The notes under the pieces are model-generated. The model worked only from the letters and a program-made list of their open reading frames with translations, made no database searches and was not told the origin of the DNA. Shown in pieces: positions 32,787 to 46,490 of a DNA stretch of 64,000 nt. A program made the translations under genes and the position numbers. Source of the stretch: Rostrohypoxylon terebratum (taxonomy: Eukaryota; Ascomycota; Sordariomycetes; Xylariales; Hypoxylaceae); contig MU385856.1 of assembly GCA_022497145.1 (NCBI GenBank), positions 806,001 through 870,000 on the forward strand, in the 5' to 3' direction. Position 1 is the stretch's first letter. Each line of letters starts with the position of its first letter.

Positions 32787-34411
32787 CTAGTACATGTATC
32801 TAAATTCAGGGTTAAGGTCGCCCATCTCAGTCTTCTCGTACTCCGATAAACCGACGTCCCGAACGGCCTTCTTCCTCCTCTGGTTTTCGGTGTAGATCGA
32901 TATAAGATACAGAACTGACGCTATGCCGCTAACACAGGTGAACCCGAGACATATCGCATAACCCTTTGTGAAGTTGGGGGCATCTTTGCTGAGAAAGGCG
33001 AAGGTCGCGATGATTCCACCAATATTACCGAATCCAATCTGCCAACCGGTGCCGATAGCCCTACGGTGATGACCGCCAAGATTCATACTAAACCAGCACA
33101 CGGTGATAGGTAATATACTGTACGTTCCCATCGTAACAAGGTGCAACATAGCGTATTGAACCGGTGTGTTGTCGTGGACTTTGAGTAGCGTAGGGAAAGC
33201 TGCGATACACAAGCAAAGTGGTAGAAGCGCGAATGCAGCACGGTGGCGCAGCCGGTCGGAGAGCACTGCCATAAGAATAGAAAATACAAATGATGCCGCC
33301 CAAGGAGGTACGCTATGCAGCTGAGTCTGAATCGCGTCATAGTGGTAAGTCGAAATGATAGTTGGTGCGAAGAAGGCATAACTGTAAGCTGGAACAATCA
33401 ATCCAAAATACATGAATCCGCCGAGCCAGACGCGGTGATCCTTCATCGTGTTTACGACATCGCGGAAGGTGATTTTTCGCTCGGCGGCGTTGTGGCCTTG
33501 GTCGGCTTGTAGACGAGCCTTAATGTACGTTCGTTCCTCTTCGGTCAACCATTTTGCCTCCTCAGGACTTCGCCTAGTTAGATCCATAAAAGCCAGGTTC
33601 CGGATGGAGGTGACTTACAATGAAGGGAATATGAAAAAGAAAATGATTGCAACGAGACCTGTGAGGGATCCTTCAAGAATGAAAATCCAACGCCAGCCAT
33701 TATATCCGCGCATGCCCTGCATTTTTCCAATGACCGATGCTAATAGACCTCCGAAAGCCCCGGCCAAAGAGGTGGATGAGAAAAACAGAGAATAACGCTT
33801 CTGAGATTCGCTTCGTTTATACCACATACTGATAAGATAGAAACATCCCGGAAACATTCCACTCTCGAATAGACCTAGAAAGAATCGAGTCGCAAGGAGA
33901 CCAGAATAATTCTGAACCAAACCTTGGCATACGGAAGCAATACCGAAACCAAGCATACAGGTCGGGAGCCATACACGTGGCGAGAACTTCTTCATCAAAA
34001 TGTTGCTAGGTATCTCGGCAACAATATACGGCACGAAGAATATGGTTAAAGCTAGCAAGCTTCGGTATTAGTAAAGCGGTGTTTTCTAAAACAGATTTAC
34101 TTACCAATGTTGTATTCGGTATCTTTGAGGTTCAAATCTTCCACCAGACGGAAAGATCTGGCATTTGCGATGTTGACTCTGTCTAAGAAAGCGAGGAGGT
34201 ATAGGATACATAGGAACGGCACCAATTGCCAATCGATCTTGGTGATGAGTTTCCGCTCCGTCGTATGCGGTGGGCATTGTACGTGAAGCTCATCATAGTC
34301 GACATCGGCAATGTCGGGATGATAAGTATTATTTCCAATGATCTCTTCTTTTGGTTTATCCGAGTCGCTCGGAGCGTTCGCTGCGTGAGGAACAAGGTTA
34401 GACATCGTCAT
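32787..34411 (-). CDS. MFS transporter, Dal5/Tna1-like
   Basis: Second transporter of the anion:cation symporter group of the major facilitator superfamily. Exons 34105-34411, 33619-34051 and 32787-33573 (introns 53 and 45 bp) give 508 residues starting MTMSNLVPHAAN. Met codons at 34456 and 34405 are alternative starts. After a ~70-residue hydrophilic N-terminus, the first span carries LAFLDRVNIANARSF, the family signature. The second segment reads FFVPYIVAEIPSNILMKKFS, with the conserved P-S-N. GYNGWRWIFILEGSLTGLVA precedes the central loop, and PEEAKWLTEEER is the loop motif seen in Dal5/Tna1-type permeases. About twelve hydrophobic segments are present. The substrate is probably a small organic anion, not further predictable. 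It is not a close copy of the transporter at 11.8-13.6 kb. Confidence 0.92.
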
Positions 34412-37400
34412 GAACCAAATCGTGCGCTGCGAGTTTAAGATACGCAAAGACTCCAACCAAGAACGCGATGCGATCCACGACCAAAGTTGGAGTCATACAG
34501 AGGGGATTGTTGAGGATTGCGACGTACAAGAAGTTTTGTCAACACGCATTTTCGATTAGACCAATGAGGGTCAGCTGGAATGCGGCCCAAATAAGTCTAT
34601 AGTAGACAAAATGACTCGGATTCTCGACGATAGATGGCGACGATAGATGGCGACGATTCGCGAGACGGTGTGAGTGGTATTGCTTATAAATAATAAAATT
34701 TTGCTTAGAGTCGTGCTGACCCTCGGTCATTCGGTCTACGTAGTAGATGTTGGAGCACGCTGGCACGTCGATCTCTAGCTCCAGTAAGCGTCCGCTAACT
34801 CATCCACTGGTGTTTAGCTCGGAGATTTAGGAATTTGGAGGCCCAAACATAACCAACTCAAATATTGAAGTTTTTTGGGGGGTGATTACGCAGTAATTAA
34901 AGAAAAAGAAGAAAAAAGAGAAATCATATAGAAGACGCGACTAGGAAGCATCAAATTCGGAGCCGATGTCGCTTTGCTGGAATAAATCCAAGCTAGACCC
35001 ACTTAGACGGGATTCAGCTGAAAATGGAAAGGATCCTAGAGGCTAGGGACCCTGAAAGTTGGGGATCTTTTTCGCGGGGAAATTAAATATTGCGGAGTGG
35101 TTTTGGAGGAGTTGGACCCTGGATCGACAAACGAACCAGTTATCTTCCTTCTATTATACCCTCCCCGTCCATCTCTCCGATTCCTAACGGTGACTACGCA
35201 ATAGATGACCCTTTTGGACCCTCAATGCCTTTCCAACCTCCGTTCCGACCGTCATCCGGCAGATGCAGACGGATATAACCACTAGGTAGGTTCCCAGGAA
35301 AATATTTCACTTCTCAACTGGTCGATATATTCGGCGAGTTTCAGGAATCAGGAACACGTGATGCATTGGTCTATCCGGCTCAAGGACAGCGGAATGGTTG
35401 TTGAACTGCGAGGAGCCGCTCTGAACTGCATGTATCCTTCGAATGGAGAGTCGCCTTCCCAGTTGTGTCGATATCGTGTCACGGACAGCAGCCGCCGCTA
35501 TGCCTATGCCGAGGTAGACTTTAGCATGGCAAACCCTAGGGCCTAGGTCATGAGGTGGTAGTATAGTGACTCCCCAACATGAAACACGCAGACTTCATTC
35601 ATCATCTTGCAGAGCCTCGCTATCTATGTTGAGCTCACAGGCGACGATGCCGGCGTTGGAAATCATTGCTCAAAGCACCCGCCCAATGACAGCCTATCGT
35701 GCCGTGTCTCATGAATAGCGTCGTCACAAACGGCGATATATCTGAAAAGTAAAGTGTATCAATAATTTATCGAGAAGAAAGACGTCAAAATATCGTTATC
35801 GTTCAACCGCAGGACTAGAGTGAATTCGCTCTAGAGGCATTGTATAATCGGCATGTGACGACGGCTACCAAAGACATTAGCAGGCTGCACCTAGGATCTA
35901 GGATCTAACCTACCTAGTAGGTCTTGAGTAGGTAGGTATAAATACCCACGTACCACGCTCATCGTCCTGAGATAGGTAGCACATCAATTCAGACTGTAGA
36001 TGACAATAGAAATATAACTGCGCAGCCGGTCTATATTGCCGTACAGGCTTACCTAACGCATCACAGAAATGAAACATACTCGGTCAAAGTGATAATTCTT
36101 GTTTGTGTCGTTCCACCTATGGGCGAGGTGGCTAGTTTGGGCCAGTTTGGAACCGGGCCACGATACGATATAGGTAGTAATAAGAATACCTAAATATCGA
36201 TTGCGCGATATTGTTAAGACAGTTGAAACACCCGGGCATAGAAGTTTCGCTCTGCCCCGTGGACTAAAAGAATAAAAAAGCAAAATAAAATAAAATAAAA
36301 GAATGGGTTTGCGCACACGAGAGATCTGACCCAGCAGCCCGGTTAGAGTATTTGTGTTTGATGTACATCAACTTGGCACGGTAGCGGTTGATGTTACCCC
36401 CCACGCGTGGTGTTCATGTATTCGTGATCGTCATATACCACGCGATACAAACATGCTGACTTGTGGTATACCTAACAGCTGAGTTTTACGGTTCAATGTT
36501 TTACGTAGGGCATTGTGCATTGCATGAGAGAGAGAAAAAAAGAACTCTAAAGCCCTACACCTCAGTAGGTAGGTAGCATAAAGTTGTATGTAGCTAGAGC
36601 TGCTGGAGCTGTTAGAGCTCGGTGTCACCAAATAGAGCCAATAGAGAGAGGTATGTAAGTGCTCCGTATAGGTAACGGTGTAACGAGCTTATCAGTCGTC
36701 ATAGATGATAAAAGTTGCGTGATCAATCCAATGTCGTTTTAGGCTTAGCGTCTGCAAGGCTGTCAGGCGCAACCGGGCGATTATTTACCAGATCGAGATG
36801 GAATTTATCTCTTGGCTTTAGAAAGAGCCAATAATAACCCCCACGAGGACCGGTTGGCAGTGACGCAGTACCTTGTTCGCTACTACAGCTGTATACAATG
36901 TACATCTATAATCTATACATAGTATTTCGGGGACGCCTATTCGGTTAGCCCATCGGGGTAATAGAATAAGCTGTTGCAGTAGTTTTGCTGCATAAGTCGC
37001 AATTGTCTTGGATCTTAGGTTGTAAGTGGTCGGTTCCAGCGTTGGTACGCAGTAATAGAAAACGGCGAGTTCCTAGTTTATGAGTACTTCCGTAGTATGT
37101 AAAATGTCAAAGAAAAAAAAACCATGACTAAAATTGTCATTGAATCCTCATGACATCGTCGAGGCAAACTTTTGAAGCATTACGTCTCCCATACATATGA
37201 CATATGTACATACATGTATGATGGATAGAAGTACCTTGCTCGGTCGGCCTTTGATAAACTTTTCCTTACGCCAAATAGCACATGTACATCTTACATGTAC
37301 CGATCTAATAAGTAATAAGAATTCATACATGGATAGGCGTCCTTTCCTAGCTTGTCATGGCAATCGCAACCTGTAATGTACATACAACATAACCTTGGAA

Positions 37401-37738
37401 CGCTTCAGCTTTTTTTAAACTTGTTTCCCGCTCCGCGTTCATTTTTATAATTCTAATTTTTCTCTCCTCTCTCTCACAAACTCTTTCTTACGTTCTACTA
37501 ATGTATTGCGTTTGAAGTATATTTAAAATATACCTACCTAATATACGCACGACCGTTTTAACCTCCGATTAGCACAGAATTGCCTCTTCTGTCAGTCTGT
37601 ATATGATATGTGCGACCATCGGATTTAGAGATCAACCAAACTTAAGATTACGCTGTGCTTTGTTCGGCACTCTTTCTTCTTCTGCTCTCACAATATTCTT
37701 AAACATAGGTAGTCTGGGACTCTGGGTCCATCGTCAAC
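34412..37738. other. Long divergent intergenic region
   Basis: About 3.3 kb between the starts of the MFS gene (-) and the Mtr-like permease (+). It holds a 13-bp tandem duplication at 34626-34657, an A-rich tract at 34895-34925, a TAGGTAGG-type cluster at 35888-35940 and AT-rich microsatellite-like runs at 36270-36300. Short open frames throughout look random. No RNA gene recognised. Confidence 0.5.
34626..34657. repeat. Tandem 13-bp duplication
   Basis: The unit GACGATAGATGGC is present twice in tandem, followed by a partial third. It lies 215 bp upstream of the MFS start codon. Confidence 0.8.
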
Positions 37739-39886
37739 ATGAAGACAGACTACTCGGACGAGCCGCCGAACTTCGAAGACCTTGAGGCAGCTAGACCTCA
37801 AGGATGGTCTGCTTGGTTTGGCGGTCCTAATGTTAAGATAGGGCCTCGGATTGCTCCTCAGACAATGCCCCTTAGTGTCGAAGGTCGAGATTCGGACAGT
37901 AATATCAGCAGCGATGCAATTCTCAACAAGCAACTCGAAGAGGAAGCCAATTGTGCTATTCAATATCGGACATGCAGTTGGCAAAAGGTGTGTCCAAGCC
38001 TTCTCCAAGCCGGCATATGAACTCCGGCGAGAAACCAAGCACTTAACGATCTACTAACAGCTTGACTTTGTTGCACAATAGACCGCCGCATTATTGTTCT
38101 CTGAATATATTTGTTTGGTGAGTTCCAATCAACCCCCTCGTTGCATAATAAATTGAACCTCATATTTCCTTATGCATCTTCATTTTTATACTATACACTT
38201 GTCTAGTCTTTGTTTTTGTTATTGTTTTGTCACTGGTGATATCAATAAATCTAACATATTATTAGGCCATTATGAGTTTCCCCTGGTCATACAGCGTCCT
38301 CGGGCTTGTGCCTGGGTAAGCTTTCTTAGCTTCTGGGCACCTTCTTGGTAAACTCTATTTATACATGATATACCAACTAATACACCACTTAGGCTTATCC
38401 TCACCGTCGTTCAAGCGCTCATAGTTCTATACACGTGCGTTGCCCAAATTGTACCTGACTGGTGTTATCCTACTAACAAATCTCATAACAGCTCAATCAT
38501 TCTATGGGAATTTTGCCTGCGACATCCCGAAGTTAGAGATGTATGTGATATTGGTCAGATGTTATTCTGGGGCCAGAAGTGGGCATGGTACTTTACAGCT
38601 GTCATGTTCATTTTGAACAACACGTTCATCCAAGTAAGTCGTCATTCAGAGATCATCACGTCTCCTAATCTAATTTATTCGCAGGGCCTCCATGTTCTCG
38701 TTGGCGCTAAGTATCTGAACACAATGGTCGGCCCGAACTCAAGTGTCTCTTGCCAGACTGTATCCTTTGGGGCCATCATCACCGTCATTTGCTGGCTGTC
38801 GTCTCTACCTCGCACGTTTAGCATGCTTTCAAAGCTCGGAACTGCGTCAGCTGCATTTACTTTTATTTCGGTCATCTTGGCTACAATTTTCGCTGGCATT
38901 GAACCCCATCCTGCAGGCTTCCTTGCTGAATCGGCCACTGACCCTGACACCGGCGCTGCGTTACCGTTCGGCAACCCAATCGTCACCGCCATCCCGGTTC
39001 TCGGAACCACATTTGTCGCAGGTCTAGGAGCATTTCTTAACATCAGGTATCATGCTTTCCACTTCAACTTGTAACATTACTAACAATTACGAAGTTATAC
39101 TTTCATCGGACAAATAACTCTTCCCAGTTTCATCGCCGAGATGCGTGAGCCGAAAGATTTCCCGAAGGCTTTGTGGGCGTGCACCATTCTGGAGATCCTC
39201 GTTTTCAGCATTGTTGGCGCTGTTACGTATGCATTCGTAGGCAACCAGTATATGACATCACCGGCTTTTGGATCCTTGATCCCTCTGTACAAGAAGATCG
39301 CTTTCTCGTTCATGATTCCTACAATTATCTTCTTGGGTGTCTTATATGCCTCTGTATCGTCACGGTTTATCTTTTTCCGAATATTCCAGCACTCGCGACA
39401 CAAAAACGAGCACACCGTCGTTGGATGGGCAGCATGGGCGCTGATTCTACGTATGGTTACACAACATGTTGATCCCGATCTTTATGCTGACACTCATCTA
39501 GTTTGCACTTGGATTCTTGCCTTCGTTATCGCCAATTCAATCCCTTTCTTCAACTCTCGTGGGTCTTAGTTTCCCCCCTGTCATTGAAATACGACTGTTG
39601 ACAAAAAGTAGTTCTGTCCCTCATGTCATCACTGTTTGACTCCTTTTTTGGATTCATCTTCTGGGGTATTGCATATTTCCGAATGCGGAAAGCCGACGGA
39701 ACCACCGCATTCCTCAAGGACCGGACATTCCGCGGTTGGATCGAGGGCATTCTGAACGTTATCATTATCTTGACCGGCGTTTTCTTCCTTTCGGCTGGAA
39801 CGTACGTCAGCGTCCAAGGGATCCTAGATGAATACGCATTAGGCACAGTTGGAAAAGCATGGGGATGTGCGAGTAACGGAATTTAA
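37739..39886 (+). CDS. Amino acid permease, Mtr/N-system type (Aa_trans family)
   Basis: Plasma-membrane transporter of the Aa_trans (AAAP) family, most like Neurospora Mtr, which imports neutral aliphatic and aromatic amino acids. Eight exons: 37739-37987, 38082-38117, 38266-38315, 38393-38434, 38492-38633, 38685-39046, 39095-39558 and 39612-39886. The seven introns are 48-148 bp, all joins hold frame, and the product is 539 residues. The cytosolic N-terminus is about 80 residues. The first span has the conserved TAALLFSEYICLAIMSFPWS, encoded by two very small exons (36 and 50 bp). Later landmarks are RHPEVRDVCDIGQMLFWGQK, LHVLVGAKYLNTM, SYTFIGQITLPSFIAEMREP and SLFDSFFGFIFWG. About eleven membrane spans. 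No defect seen. It is convergent with the RhoGAP gene. Confidence 0.93.
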
Positions 39887-42082
39887 AAGTTTTCATGTAT
39901 ATGTTTTCTTGGAGAGCAGGAGATACCTGTGTATGAAAACACGGATGAGCATGAGATCAGGAAGCGGATTCAGCATTATAGCATTATACACGCTTTGCAA
40001 TCGGAAGAGACGACGGATTTACGCGGATCGCCGGGTTTGAATTAGACTGCTTCTATCTGTTCCAGACAAAGTTGGCGCGGTTAGAGCAAGGAGGCTGAGA
40101 CATCTTATCACAGTATACCTACCTAGTAATGCAGGAGAGGAGGGGCATATTATCAAAAGCCCCCTCCGAAATCTAGCATGAAGCCTCGAGAAGCATCCAG
40201 CGGATGCGTACTACAACCACGACCACCATTCTCTAAAATTCATTAGCTGCTGTTCCGGCCTTTACACTTACGAATCACTTTGATAACTAAGCTGACTTTC
40301 TTGCAGGTATTCATCATCGTCGCGCGCTATACGACAAGCGCTTAAATACTAACCTACTAGGTCCAAGGTATGGTGAGTTTTGAGGTAAGACAGCTTCCCT
40401 ACGTCAATCTCTCGTCATATGAAATTCGAACAATTAGGTAGTAAGCAAAGAGGGATACGAGAGGGTGGACAAGGAATCACAATTCAATTATTTATTATCA
40501 CATCTTCCACTCCTTCAAGGCTATTTGTCAAAATGACTGATAAGACCATCCATACCTTTCAATTATCTGCCCATTTTTCTAAGGTAGGCACCTCCAGATC
40601 CGCCACACCTCGCAAAGTCGGGGCGCTAAATATTTTCGGTCTCGCGGGGAATGGATAGTAGATGTATGTAACTGAGTCCTACCTAGTAGCGATCTCCTAA
40701 CTTAGCCCCCCTTTTCGTCGTATCCTACCGGGATTCTATGGATATCTTAGTCTTGGGATTCGTATACGCACCACGTCCATATTTGACGCCACCAATTATG
40801 TCACGTAGATCCTGCCTAAGTATATAGTATTTTATACATACCACAAGCCAGATGTACGCAGAAAAAAAAAAGTAGTTTCACAGATTCTTTGGGAACAATC
40901 ACATTCATGTGGAATCGGCCGAATGCCGTTTTCTTACTGTCTCAACATCGCGCCATAGAGTACCTATTTACTTGCCTCTCGCCGGGATGTCTACCAGGAA
41001 GATAGAAAAGGCCGTTCGTTCGTATAACGGGTCTAAGCGGCGGCGTCTTCGTATAGGGGGCCGCGTAAGAAATGCCAATTCGAGATTTCGACAACATCAC
41101 CACCACCACCATCAAAAACAACTCTAGAGTCAATTTGGAGTTACGATCGGAATATAACCTTTTATTCTTCATCAAATGATTTTTGTGAAAAGAATACCCG
41201 CCATTCATGCCTTACTCCCGAGCTTTGGTAAGTCGAAATACCCTAACTCCGAGGTCTTTAGGGGGCCCGGTTGTAGTCCCCTCCTACCCTGTCTCGATCT
41301 ATTCTGTCTCATATCAAATGTCTGCGAGTAAACCAAACGCTCGGTGAACCCTAACCGCTATCCGTGTATTCGTACACTCTACACGCCTACACAACGAGCG
41401 ATCTCCTCGACTTTAGTTATATCCAAAGCAGATGGTATATCACAAATCAACACCGAGCGGTCTCCTCGTATCGAGCTTATCAAGACACAATTTGACGCCA
41501 CCTCGCCTAATACCATTTTCTCCGAAAATGATTCGATACAACCAAGTCCCAGAGACTCGGAGCCCTTCATAATGGAGATGTTCAAATATCGGATTAGAAC
41601 GACATTATGGAGTGGACGATGGGATTGAAAGGAATTCCGCATTACATCGCATTGTTAAAAGAAGCTGGAACCAAAAAACGACATACAGACCCTTTAGAGG
41701 GGAAGGGGTATCCAGAAGAAGTCTTCTCTTCTCCGTTTTTTTTCTTCTTCCCGTTGGAATGGGGATCATCGTCCAAAAAATGTTTCCTTCAACAAGAAAT
41801 AGGTAGGTAATATTCCACCCTCCCAAAAACGTGAAACTTCGTCATCAAACTTTCAAGCATCAAACCGCCCGTCAAACCAATCCGTTCGCTAAACCATGTC
41901 ACCACACTTTTTTTTAGTTCCTAATCAATATCATTTTGATAGAACTAACCATCAGGATCGTCCGTATCTCGTATTTGAGAATGTCTCCGATTCCTGATAG
42001 TTGCGCTTGTTGAATTGACTAATCTGATTGTCATCTCCCAATAAGCACTGCTTCTCCTGCGCCGGCGCGAGGCCTCATCCGC
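39887..42082. other. Convergent intergenic region
   Basis: About 2.2 kb between the stop of the permease and the stop of the RhoGAP gene. Frames at 40419-40658, 40909-41127 and 41344-41828 have no family character. No RNA or repeat of note. Confidence 0.45.
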
Positions 42083-44879
42083 CTAGGTACTAGAAGGCCT
42101 CTCATTATGATTATGGGTCGCCTGAGTAGGAGGTGGAGAGTTCGGTAACGGGATATCGTGCGGAGCAGTCGTGGAATTCATCACGGAAATCGGTGTTGGG
42201 CTGACGATTTGGGTATGATTCGAATGATTGGAATGATTCGAAGCTGTTGAGGCTCCCTTCTCGTCGATGCTCCCCATAGTATCTACGCTTTTCCCGCTCG
42301 GCGATAGAAACCCGTGTCCAGTCTCCCTGGGAGGAGATTTCGTGCGCTTGATCTCCATATTTTCCCTTGTTTCCCGGTATTTATTCTTGATCCACCCAAG
42401 AGGTCCCTTAGCTTCTTCTTTTTCTCTTGCTGCTGCATCGATATCTGCTAGCGTTGCTGCCACATCGGATGAGTCGCCAGTCCAACTTTTGCGTGGCCGC
42501 TGCCCACTTCCAACCGACGAGGTGCTCATTTCGGCATTACTATTGTTCCCTAAGTTTTGAGGGGGAGTGCCGGGCATTATATCTTCCTTCCGCCGAGACA
42601 TACGCCATCGATGTTTCTTATCCTTCTCGGAATTATCTGGAGCGGAGGGAGCGGGCAGATGCTCTTCGACTTGGTCTACTTCGGATCCTTCGTTAAATGA
42701 TGAGTGTAGAGAAGTTGACGGCGAGGACTTTGGTTTGAGCGAGTTGGTCTGCTCTTGGTCGACTTGGTTAGGGGCCGTTGCTGGTACCTGAGAGGGTACT
42801 TGGGAAGCTCGTGGAGTCGGCTCCGAAGGGGTTTCGACAGATGTACCGTTCTCCATGACAATAGATGGGTCAAGATGAGTGGTTTTGTGTTCCGCTGGGT
42901 TATTTTGTGGATCGACTGCTGGAGAGACTACCTCTGAGTGGGGTAGTGACGCGGTAGAACTTTGTGCACTCGGGTTCGTACTGCTTGCTAACCGCTTCTT
43001 TCGTAGTTTATTGGGTTGTCGTCTTTCGCCTTCTGGACCCGACGCTCGTTGGAATAGACTCTGAAGGTTCCTTTCCTTCAGAGGCGTCACGAATTCGCTG
43101 GGGGGTCCTAATAATCTTTCCTGGCTTCTGATAGCCGGTGGTGATCCTGCTGCCATGGGAGTTAGGTGTTGAGACGCTGCTGGTGATCGTGGGGGAGCAG
43201 CCGATGCTTCTTCAGCCACTCTCGGAGTAGCGGCTACGGTAGGTCCAGCGGGCGAGGGCGAAGATGGAGCTACCGCAACGGTCGGCGAACTCTGTCGAGA
43301 TGAGAATCGCCCCGAAGGGATGTGAGGGGATTTCTTTGAAGGAACAGTGTTGCTTCTAGCAAGCCCGCTGTTCGGCGTCAAGGCAGGGCTGCCGGGTGTT
43401 GATGCACCATTGGATTGTAAGGAATGTCGCGAGGACGTAGAACGATTCCTCCGGATCTTTCCATCCCTACTAACGCTCTCAGCGCCAGCACTCGCATTCG
43501 ATGCGGATCTTACTATGCCAGTACTGCGACTCGGGGTCGCGGGCGTCACGACGGTCGGCGGTCCCTTCTCAATTTCTTGTTTAGTCTTCTCGTCTGTGGC
43601 GGTGCCTTGCATACCAATCAAGAAATGATCCTGGTTTTCAATCAGGAAAATGATGACACATTGGTTCAGTCGGTACTCTTCGGGCGCCATGGCATGCTGC
43701 GGGTGAGAGAGCATTCCAGGCTGAAAGATGGCGGCCAGGTTCTGCGCCGTCATTCGGTTCTCATCAGCCTTAGCAGCAAAGACTGCCAGAAGGTCCAGAA
43801 TATACAGAAGTAACTGTCTATTAAGCGGAGGCAGATCCTTAATCAGCTGTTGATACTTTTCTATAGCTTCGACTTCGTTAAAATCCTCGACCAGCTGGGT
43901 GCCCTCGTTATCGCCAACAGCTTGTTTCGTGTGCCCGCGTAAGGGATCTCTGAATCGCTCGTAGAGATCTAGCGGGACGACGGGTTCGGGAAGATCGTTC
44001 AAGTATCGTCTGAGGACATTAGCAGCATCATGGACCGTATATCCATCCCACACCAGGCCTTTACCATATCGATCGGGCGAGTCGAACTGTAGCTTTAATT
44101 CCTTGATGCGCTTCTCCGATCCGCTGAGACGAAAGATTCCCTCTACGCCGGTGGCTGTGTGGTGGTCAGCATGGCATCGAAATCCTCCGAAGATTCGTCA
44201 CCAACCTTTCTCCTTCAGAAAAACACCACACTTGGCTACCACAATTGGTACATATCCATAGATGTAACTTTTCCCCTTTTCATCGACGAGCGAAATAGCG
44301 ACGTTGGCGTAGGTGATGCTTTGGCGTAATGGGACACCGAATATGCCCTTAGGGTGTATGTCTGTCATAAAACGCATATTAGTCATTATCTTTGTATCGT
44401 GGTCGCATTTCATGCTTTTGTGTCCCTCTATCCTCTCGTAATAGAATAAAGGCCTTGCCAGGCAGGCAACCGAGGCTTGGAACCAGTTGTTCATGGTGAA
44501 CTAGTCAGGCATTCCGACACGGAGAATAACAGAATTCCATTGAATAACCCCTCTCTCGCTATAATAATCGCGCCGGGAGAACGTTGGGGGTAGAAAAGGT
44601 TGTGGCTTGCAAAGAAAAGAACCGAATGGAGCGTGATTGGTACAGCAGCCAGCAGGATGGATGTGGTGCGTGGTGTATGGTGTGTGGTATGAAGTATGTG
44701 GTGTCGCCCTTACCTTGAGTCTCTTGATGTCTCGCTCGTGTTTGGAAACTCTTCCACCATGACTTCAGATCACGTTTGCTCGGCGGTGAGCCAGGATGAG
44801 CAGGATGATGGGGCTGTTGAGGTGGACTCATTTGCGGATCTCGTTGGTGTGGTTTTGACGGGGTGATGGCAGACGTCAT
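42083..44879 (-). CDS. RhoGAP protein, Sac7/Bag7 type
   Basis: GTPase-activating protein for Rho-type GTPases. In yeast the Sac7/Bag7 group turns off Rho1 in cell-wall and actin signalling. Exons 44714-44879, 44206-44361 and 42083-44154 give 797 residues. The introns are 352 bp (44362-44713, long for this window) and 51 bp (44155-44205). The N-terminus is Pro-rich, then SKRDLKSWWKSF. The GAP domain, about residues 58-275, reads GIFGVPLRQSITYANVAISL, YIYGYVPIVVAKCG, then VEGIFRLSGS with the arginine finger Arg116. It continues GYTVHDAANVLRRYLNDLPE and NRMTAQNLAAIFQPGML. The long Ser/Pro/Thr-rich C-terminus is disordered. An open stretch in exon 2's frame runs on upstream to an ATG at 44494, so a shorter isoform is possible. 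Confidence 0.93.
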
Positions 44880-46440
44880 TGTGTCTATGACGCGCGGGCG
44901 GGCGACGGTGACTGCGACCGTCGGCAGGGCTGTGTTGAAGAATCGTCGTGGTGGAAACGGATGCGCTTTCTCTTTATTTTTTTATGCTATCGTATGAATC
45001 GGCGGTGAGATGGAAGAATCTCGAAGAGAAGTTGTGTTGAAGGGCGTCAGTACCCAGTACTGAGTTGTGGTGAACACGACGTCGAAGTGCGGGCGTTGTT
45101 GTGCGGTTGTGTGGACGGGGTGGGTAGGTAAGTGGATTGTTGATTGATTGCCGACGATAGACAGCACGGTACAGAGGGTACCTACAGAGGGTACAGACTC
45201 CAGACTCCAGAGGGTGTCGGTACGGCGGTCCAGGAATGGGATAAGGTAATATGTAATAATGTGCGTTGCGTTGCGTCGGGTCCGGGTCGTAACCTTGGAA
45301 ATGTTTCAGGGCGAGCTTGAACCGGGGACGTAACGAATTAGGTGTCGACAATCTTTATAATTTGATAATAATTCGAACGCGTTTGTCAAAGGCATCAGGG
45401 AGCGACCTATCGAGGTATTTCGGTATTGTGGTATTGCGGTAATGTGGTATTGCTGTATTGTTTGAGGATGGAGAAAATATGAAGAGTGAAAAAGTGAAAA
45501 GTGAATGTGGTGGCCTCAGTATTACAACAACAGGGTAAGTTATTAAAAGAGGTGTAAAAGGTGTAAAAGGTAGATTGGCAGATTTGAATCCTGGGAGCCA
45601 GGAATAGCCTGGAGGTACTAACTAAGAATACTAGGAACACTTGGTAGGAATCCCACTGGGGCTACTGGACTACTGGGCTAGTACTGGGCTACTAGGCTGT
45701 AACAAAAAGAAGAAGCGGCGGTCCCTCCACCACATCCAGTAACTTCGTACCTTACCTACCCACCCTTCCAGACCCTACCCACCTGCCTACGCCTACCTTA
45801 TTTGGAACATCGCTACTACTGCAACTTTGTCACTTGTGGCTGATATACTGTATTATACTGTGTTTCTATAGTAGTACCTTCTTGAACTTGAAACATACTC
45901 CGGTAGTAATAACCTCCTACAAAGCTACTACCTACTCTGTAGTCTGCTAGTAATTCCAAATATGGATGAAAGCTCCAGGCTTCAACATTTTTTTATTGAA
46001 AAAAACGTGCGGTTCCTGAAAACCGGATTATACACGATCTGGCCAATGCTCCAATTCTAAACTATGTTCCGGGGCCGTCAACCTAACTTCTTTCAACAAG
46101 GGATGCCGTTAATATTCGTTTTCGACTATTTGTTTCCGTGCCTCTTTCGAGTAACCCTCTAATAGACAACATCCACATCAACACTATGGCACTATGATAC
46201 GAGCCTCTTCTATCATGCAAGTGATAGCTACAATAGCGATTCCTACCTCAATTCCGCCATTGAACGTTCAGCGTTCTTCCCTAAAGCGCTTACTTTTTAG
46301 ATCATTTTCTCTTTACACTTGGCGCCCCCATATTCGATGTGGTTCAAACCTACAGGTCTCGTATCTGTAAATCCACCAGAGATAAACTCGAACGACTAGA
46401 TTGAGTTAGGTTGGGAAGAAAACTTTCTGGCCACATACGA

Positions 46441-46490
46441 GCCTTTGGAGTAGCTTGGAGTAGCTTGGAGTAGCCCATAGTAGCTCATAA
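46441..46490. repeat. Degenerate 10-bp tandem repeat
   Basis: Five units based on TAGCTTGGAG. The two central ones (46451-46470) are identical and the outer ones diverged. Confidence 0.75.

Noticed and set aside
41090..41125. Run of CAC/CAT codons giving a poly-His stretch
   Set aside because: Simple trinucleotide repeat in a short random frame between two convergent genes.
44974..45351. 125-codon minus-strand frame upstream of the RhoGAP gene
   Set aside because: Low-complexity His/Arg/Thr/Pro composition and no exon signals joining it to the RhoGAP gene.
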